This document shows, one piece after another, positions 63,930 to 64,000 of a stretch of DNA of 64,000 nt. Every line of letters begins with the position of its first letter. Positions within the stretch are counted from its first letter, which is position 1. Source of the DNA: JBFMEX01 sp040752215 (GTDB lineage: Bacteria > Pseudomonadota > Alphaproteobacteria > Rhizobiales > Hyphomicrobiaceae); contig JBFMEX010000007.1 of the NCBI GenBank assembly GCA_040752215.1, positions 30,615 through 94,614 on the forward strand, given 5' to 3'. The notes beneath the pieces are model-generated. The model had not been told where the DNA came from and did no database searches. It saw only the letters and a list, made by a program, of their open reading frames with translations. The translations under genes were made by a program, and so were the position numbers.

Positions 63930-63946
63930 CCCCTCGCGTGGAGGGG
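63930..63946 (+). terminator. Hairpin after the SPOR-domain gene
   Basis: CCCCTC (63930-63935), GCGTG, GAGGGG (63941-63946), followed by TT. A short GC-rich stem 37 bases after the stop codon. The T-run is minimal, so termination is only probable. Confidence 0.45.
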
Positions 63947-63978
63947 TTGCGGGTGGGGGGAATCGCGACGTCCGACAC

Positions 63979-64000
63979 GGGGTAGGACCCTGCGGGTCCG
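63979..64000. repeat. Dispersed palindromic element, third copy cut by window edge
   Basis: GGGGTAGGACCC-TGC-GGGTCCG, ending at the last base of the window. It differs from the left arm of the perfect copy at 52249-52275 by one base and would continue as the right arm beyond the edge. Confidence 0.65.

Overview
The window is a very GC-rich chromosomal segment from an alphaproteobacterium, most likely a methylotrophic member of the Hyphomicrobiales (Rhizobiales). The evidence is the rnc-era-recO order, the xthA/erpA/dgt/argS/SPOR neighbourhood with an ExoR-like gene beside it, a Bpt-type N-end-rule transferase, CpaC/CpaD pilus proteins, and a complete fhcBADC plus xoxFGJ methylotrophy block. 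No rRNA, tRNA, CRISPR array, prophage or insertion sequence was recognised.

Layout. 1-9.8 kb: housekeeping genes (end of rnc, era, recO, parC, bpt) interleaved with small secreted proteins, an OafA-type acyltransferase with an SGNH domain, a CAP-domain protein that appears to have lost its signal peptide through a frameshift in a seven-base homopolymer, and a vapBC-type toxin-antitoxin pair with a perfect palindromic operator. 10-21.8 kb: a Pel-type exopolysaccharide locus (pelA-pelB-like-pelD-pelE-pelF-pelG) faced by two convergent GH114-type hydrolases. 22-25.2 kb: a folate/biopterin-type transporter and an Aas-like acyl-ACP synthetase. 25.4-29.7 kb: a three-gene piece of a Tad/Flp pilus system (TadG, CpaC secretin, CpaD).

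29.8-46.5 kb is a methylotrophy island. Two secreted pentapeptide-repeat proteins bracket a DUF1194 von Willebrand protein, with a row of long hairpins between them. Then follows fhcBADC (release of formate from formyl-tetrahydromethanopterin), a divergent four-gene run (MxaD-like SRPBCC protein, YVTN beta-propeller and two uncharacterised secreted proteins), a SoxYZ-like carrier with a metallo-beta-lactamase hydrolase, the lanthanide-type methanol dehydrogenase xoxF with its cytochrome xoxG and binding protein xoxJ, and a CXXCW rhodanese-like protein. Methanol would be oxidised in the periplasm by XoxF with electrons passed to XoxG. The formaldehyde would be handled by the tetrahydromethanopterin pathway, of which Fhc is the last step.

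46.5-64 kb: a serine hydrolase, a charged secreted protein, a DevBCA-type ABC exporter, a DUF898/M48 protease pair, ilvD overlapping an ExoR-like gene, xthA, erpA, dgt, argS and a SPOR-domain protein. A dispersed palindromic element occurs twice near 52.2 kb and again, cut off, at the right edge.

The most unusual feature is the Pel locus. PelA lacks its N-terminal hydrolase domain, PelB is TPR-only without an outer-membrane barrel, pelC is absent, PelD stops after the GAF domain with no c-di-GMP-binding GGDEF domain, and hydrolase activity is supplied by separate convergent genes.
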